Shown here: positions 60,656-64,000 of the stretch, piece by piece
How the letters are laid out: each line of letters starts with the position of its first letter
Position numbering within the stretch: position 1 is the stretch's first letter
The notes under the pieces: model-generated
The model's database searches: none
Told to the model about the DNA's origin: nothing
Seen by the model: the letters and a program-made list of their open reading frames with translations, nothing else
Assembly: GCA_963753955.1 (NCBI GenBank)
Contig: CAVWEM010000008.1
Location: 406,188 to 470,187, forward strand
DNA: 64,000 nucleotides
Source: Methylumidiphilus sp963753955
Lineage (GTDB): Bacteria; Pseudomonadota; Gammaproteobacteria; Methylococcales; Methylococcaceae
Direction: 5' to 3'
Translations under genes and position numbers: made by a program

Positions 60656-62858
60656 CCGGGGCAAGATCAGCGCGGCCCACTTGCGCCGCACCGCCATGGT
60701 ATATATCCGCCAATCCACCGCGACCCAAGTCGAGCACAACCGGGAATCTACCGCGCGCCAATACGCCCTGGTTGACCGCGCCGTCGAACTCGGCTGGTTA
60801 CGTGAACAAGTCGCCGTCATCGACCAGGATCTCGGCCTTTCAGGTGCCAGTACGGCGGACCGTTATGGCTTTGCCCAGTTGACCGCGGAGGTCGCATTGG
60901 GCCATGTCGGAATAGTCTTGGGCCTCGAGGTCTCCCGCCTGGCGCGCAACAATGGCGACTGGTATCGCCTGCTTGACCTGTGCGGCATGACGGATACCTT
61001 GATCGGCGACGCCGATGGCGTCTATCATCCGGGGCTGTTTAACGACCGGCTATTACTGGGGCTCAAGGGCACAATGAGCGAGGCTGAACTCCATATTTTG
61101 CGGGCGCGGCTCGACGGTGGAATCCGCAACAAGGCCGCCCGCGGCGAACTGCGCCGGGGGTTGCCCGTTGGCTTCGTTTGGGGCGACGAGGACGGCGAGG
61201 TGCGCTTCCATCCCGACGCGGCGGTGGTTGCCGCCATCCGCTCGGTGTTCGAACGCTTCGCCGAACTGGGTTCGGCGCGCCGGGTCTGGCTCTGGTTCCA
61301 TGCCGAAGGCCTGGGCTTTCCCCATCAACCCAACCCGACCGGCGAAGCCCTGTGGTCGTTGCCCACCTATATCGCGATCCACCATGTCCTGACCAATCCG
61401 GTGTATGCCGGTGCCTATTGCTATGGAAAAACCCGCAATGAACGTTACATCGACGAACAGGGGCAGGTCAGGAAACGCATCCGCCATCTCCCGCAGTCGG
61501 AGTGGGCTGTTTTCATTCCCGGGCACCATGAAGGCTACATCGACTGGGCCACTTACGAAGCCATCCAGGCACGGCTCGACGGCAACACCCGCCCGCAACC
61601 CCACCAAGCGGGCGGCGCGCTGCGCGAAGGGGGCGCGTTGCTGCAAGGCCTCGCCGTCTGCGGCCACTGCGGACGGCGCTTGCGCACCCACTATCGCGGA
61701 CGGAACGCCGCCCCCGGCTACCATTGCGGGGGCAAAAACGTCGTCAGCGGGCGGGGCGTCTACTGCCTCAACGTCGGCGGTGTGCAAATCGACGAGGCGG
61801 TGACACGCGCTTTTCTGGAAGCCCTGGAGCCTGCCGGTATCGAAGCCGCGCTGATGGCCGCCCAACAACTCGAAACCGATCAAGACGCCGCGTTCGCCCA
61901 GTGGCAACTGGCGGTCGAGCGCGCCCGCTACGAAGCGGAAAAGGCTGAACGCCGCTATCGCGCCGTCGAACCGGAAAACCGGCTGGTCGCACGCGGGCTC
62001 GAAACCGAATGGGAGCGGCGCTTGCGCGAACTGGACCAAGCCCAGGCCGAGCTGGCCCGCCGCCAACGGCAGCGCCCGGCCCCGTTGACCGTCGCCGAAC
62101 GCAATGCGTTGCTGGCGCTCGGCCAGGATCTCAATCACGTCTGGTCAGCACCCGCCACCACGGCCCGCGACAAAAAGGAACTCCTGCGGACCTTGCTCGA
62201 AGAGGTCGGCATCGCCGTGTTCCGCGACGAACACCGGGCGCATCTGACCTTGCGCTGGCGCGGCGGCAGGCTCACCGAGTTGGATGTCGGCTTGCCGCGC
62301 TCCCGCCCCGCCACCGTCCGCACCGACGAAGACACCCTGTCGCTCCTGCGCCGACTGGCGATGCTCTACCCCGATGCCGTCATCGCGGGCATCCTCAACC
62401 AACAGGGCCGGACCACGGCACGGGGCCTGCGCCTCACTGCCAATGCCGTGGGCAACTTGCGGCGGCACTGGCAAATTCCGCGCTTCGAACCTTCGGAAGA
62501 ATCCTCCGGGGGCGAACTCCTCAGCCTCCAGCAGGCGGCCAAAGTCCTCGGCATGGCACCATCAACCCTCCACCGATGGATCAACGACGGCTTCATCGCC
62601 GGGGAACAGGCCACACCCGGCGCTCCCTGGCAGATTCGCCTGACCGATGGCTTTCGCCGTCAATTAGTCGAAGACGTTCCCGAGGGCTATATCGTGATGC
62701 AAAAAGCCACCAAATTGCTCGGCGTGTCCCGCCAAACCGTGTTGCAGCGTGTAAAGCGTGGCGAACTCGACGCCGTCCATGTCTGCCAAGGCCGCAGAAA
62801 AGGTCTGCGGATCAAAGTGATAGACAACCAACCCGACCTGTTTACCCAACTCTCATGA
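60648..62858 (+). CDS. Large serine recombinase
   Basis: 736 residues. The N-terminal resolvase domain has the catalytic serine in VYIRQSTATQVEHNRES and EVSRLARNNGDWYRLLDLC. The recombinase domain is followed by a zinc-ribbon (CGHCGRRL...YHCGG...YCLNVGG) and a coiled coil (WERRLRELDQAQAELARRQ). The C-terminus has two MerR-type helix-turn-helix segments (SLQQAAKVLGMAPSTLHRWINDG and MQKATKLLGVSRQTVLQRVKRGELDAV). It should catalyse integration and excision of the element. Confidence 0.95.
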   Translation: MSDRGKISAAHLRRTAMVYIRQSTATQVEHNRESTARQYALVDRAVELGWLREQVAVIDQDLGLSGASTADRYGFAQLTAEVALGHVGIVLGLEVSRLARNNGDWYRLLDLCGMTDTLIGDADGVYHPGLFNDRLLLGLKGTMSEAELHILRARLDGGIRNKAARGELRRGLPVGFVWGDEDGEVRFHPDAAVVAAIRSVFERFAELGSARRVWLWFHAEGLGFPHQPNPTGEALWSLPTYIAIHHVLTNPVYAGAYCYGKTRNERYIDEQGQVRKRIRHLPQSEWAVFIPGHHEGYIDWATYEAIQARLDGNTRPQPHQAGGALREGGALLQGLAVCGHCGRRLRTHYRGRNAAPGYHCGGKNVVSGRGVYCLNVGGVQIDEAVTRAFLEALEPAGIEAALMAAQQLETDQDAAFAQWQLAVERARYEAEKAERRYRAVEPENRLVARGLETEWERRLRELDQAQAELARRQRQRPAPLTVAERNALLALGQDLNHVWSAPATTARDKKELLRTLLEEVGIAVFRDEHRAHLTLRWRGGRLTELDVGLPRSRPATVRTDEDTLSLLRRLAMLYPDAVIAGILNQQGRTTARGLRLTANAVGNLRRHWQIPRFEPSEESSGGELLSLQQAAKVLGMAPSTLHRWINDGFIAGEQATPGAPWQIRLTDGFRRQLVEDVPEGYIVMQKATKLLGVSRQTVLQRVKRGELDAVHVCQGRRKGLRIKVIDNQPDLFTQLS

Positions 62859-62869
62859 ACCTGGGGGCA

Positions 62870-63307
62870 TTATGAAGCAGCAACCAACAGTCCCTTGATG
62901 TCAAACTCGACCACCCAGTCATAGTCCCAGCAGCGCCGCCTCGCCACCGACAGCGCGTCGTGCGCGGATCGGCCTGGCCGGTAGCCGTAGGAATCCGGAT
63001 GGAACACCGGTTCCAGCAGCGGCTCAAGCACCCGCTTCACCACGGTTTGCGCGACCCGGCCGGCCACGGCCGGAACCCCCAGAACGCGCACCCCGCCCGA
63101 TTTCTTCGGGGTCGGGACGGCCTTGACCGGCGGCGGAAAGTAGCTGCCGGAGCATAGCCGGTTCCAGAGCTTGTACAGGTTGTCGCCCAGCCGCCGCTCG
63201 AAGGTTTCGAGCGTCTCCCGGTCGATCCCCGCTGACCCGCCATTGGCTTTCACAGATTGGCAGGCTTCCCACACCCAGGCTTTGGGAATGGGGTACGGCT
63301 TTGTCAT
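62870..63307 (-). pseudogene. N-terminal half of the group II intron reverse transcriptase/maturase
   Basis: Starts MTKPYPIPKAWVWEACQSVKANGGSAGIDRETLETF and covers the fingers (VPTPKKSGGVRVLGVPAVAGRVAQTVVKRVLEPLLEPVFHPDSYGYRPGRSAHDAL) and the start of palm motif A (VVEFDIKGL). It is then cut by the serine-recombinase element; the rest continues at 60.16 kb and below. An in-frame ATG 42 bases upstream is possible. Confidence 0.88.
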
Positions 63308-63821
63308 GACACAGGGCTCCTCCTGCTCGCACAGTTGGCCCCGCACCATGACGGGATGACGCGACCCCTTCGCTCCACCGCCATTACAGCGGCTTCAACA
63401 CTGCTACGAGTCGCTCCGTCCCTTGGCGGCGCATCGGTACTGTCGGCCTCGCCTTTCGGGCTTGTGCCTTTCCCTTCGCATCGCCGCCGAAGGTTCCCGC
63501 AGTTCAACGCAAGAGCCCGGACCACGCTGGCGCTGCCTCTATGCCGGACACCGCAAAGGCCGTAAGCAGGTTTCGCCTCCGCTGATCCCGGGGCAACATC
63601 ACCCCCCGGTTTTGATGTCATCTGAGCACTTTCGACACTTGAACGGCAGTTCACGGTTGTTCGCCTTCGTTGATCCATACCTGACGCCTTAGGACGCCTT
63701 TTCCGCAACGCTCACGACCCGCGCTTTTGACGCGAGCCGCTTGCGGTGGTTTGCAACCTGCTCCTGCAAGCCGGTTGCGAGGGGCCTGCCCTCATCTCTT
63801 ACGCCGCTTGCTGCGGCACAC
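63308..63821 (-). ncRNA. 5' part of a group II intron ribozyme
   Basis: On the minus strand the intron starts GTGTGCCGCAG at 63821, directly after ACCGACATCA of the IS3 transposase gene, fitting the GUGYG consensus. The 514 bases to the RT start are long and structured (several GGCG/CGCC stems), as expected for domains I-III. The 3' part with domain V is missing because the RT is fused to IS3 sequence. The structure was not folded here. Confidence 0.7.
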
Positions 63822-64000
63822 TGATGTCGGTGCTCCAAACATGATTCGGCCGGTCAACAGCCAGGCCGCGCAGCAAGTAGGGATAGACCTTGTGTTGCGG
63901 GTGCGGGCGGCTGGTGTCCGGCCCCGGCGCCATGCCCGCCAACCCCGGCACCCCCATCAGCCTTTGCACCCGCTTGCGGTTGACCCGATGGCCCACTTGT
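63822..64000 (-). pseudogene. IS3-family transposase OrfB, part upstream of the intron (runs off the window)
   Basis: GHRVNRKRVQRLMGVPGLAGMAPGPDTSRPHPQHKVYPYLLRGLAVDRPNHVWSTDI in short segments matches the IS3 OrfB helix-turn-helix and first DDE aspartate (WSTDI). The frame ends within the intron. The 3' part of the same gene reappears at 59.1-59.45 kb fused to the RT. Continues beyond base 64000. Confidence 0.85.

Larger units (their letters stand above)
60158..62885 (+). mobile_element. Serine-recombinase mobile element inserted in the intron RT gene
   Basis: The RT sequence breaks as ...EFDIKGL on the right and resumes FDNIDHGLL on the left. On the plus strand the two junctions share the dinucleotide AA (60156-60157 and 62886-62887), and joining them restores the RT codons exactly. 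About 2.73 kb with three genes. No target duplication beyond the dinucleotide, as expected for large serine recombinases. Confidence 0.9.

Noticed and set aside
1..64000. tRNA and rRNA genes
   Set aside because: No cloverleaf-like segment with the conserved T-arm sequence or rRNA-like stretch was noticed while reading. A tRNAscan-SE run would be decisive.

Overview
This is a high-GC gammaproteobacterial window carrying a large part of a nitrogen-fixation (nif) regulon. Gene content (nifN/nifX, nifB and nifQ with many ferredoxins and a SIR2-like protein, TamAB, a vacuolar-type pyrophosphatase, many REP-type palindromes) fits a diazotroph related to the methanotrophic Methylococcales. That placement is inference. 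A plasmid-type origin (repA, iterons, parAB) at 48.9-53.1 kb on the same contig suggests a megaplasmid or chromid, or an integrated plasmid.

Layout. 0-4 kb: an IS66 element with its 8-bp target duplication, whose transposase gene is frameshifted and split by an IS110/IS1111 element. 4-5.3 kb: a RayT (Y1) transposase between its REP palindromes. 5.1-9.7 kb: an integron cassette array without a visible integrase (CALIN). It has three two-ended attC sites plus lone half sites, a toxin-antitoxin cassette, ORF-less cassettes with 60-bp hairpins, and an IS1111-type element inside one attC site.

9.8-16 kb: nifN, nifX, the NifX-associated DUF269 and DUF683 proteins, ferredoxins and four less known proteins, starting at a NifA/sigma-54 promoter. 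nifE is not beside nifN; the cassette array ends there instead. 17-18.7 kb: nifB with its own NifA/sigma-54 promoter. 24.2-29 kb: a third NifA/sigma-54 operon (ferredoxin, nitrogenase-associated thioredoxin-fold protein, FprA flavoprotein, two 2Fe-2S ferredoxins, nifQ, a small membrane protein and a SIR2-like protein). Between them lie a cytochrome, an alpha-carbonic anhydrase, an LRR-Roc-COR-TIR protein and remnants of two toxin-antitoxin modules.

29-36 kb: GIY-YIG and Uma2 genes, then two hemerythrin genes broken by an IS5-family element and by its 142-bp MITE at the same codon, then a His/Met-rich multicopper oxidase. 36.5-48.8 kb: pyrophosphatase, lipoproteins, an MscS-type channel, tamB and tamA. 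48.9-53.1 kb: parB, parA, an iteron origin and repA. 53-64 kb: mobile elements and decayed conflict genes: an IS4-like element, a truncated TOTE primase-helicase interrupted by a MITE, a Fic protein, and a nest in which an IS4 gene is cut by an IS3, the IS3 carries a group II intron, and the intron's reverse transcriptase gene carries a serine-recombinase element.

Five conserved non-transposon genes carry frameshifts consistent with one- or two-base indels (ROCO, SIR2, multicopper oxidase, pyrophosphatase, TOTE helicase). They may be sequencing or assembly errors or real decay, and are annotated as split genes.
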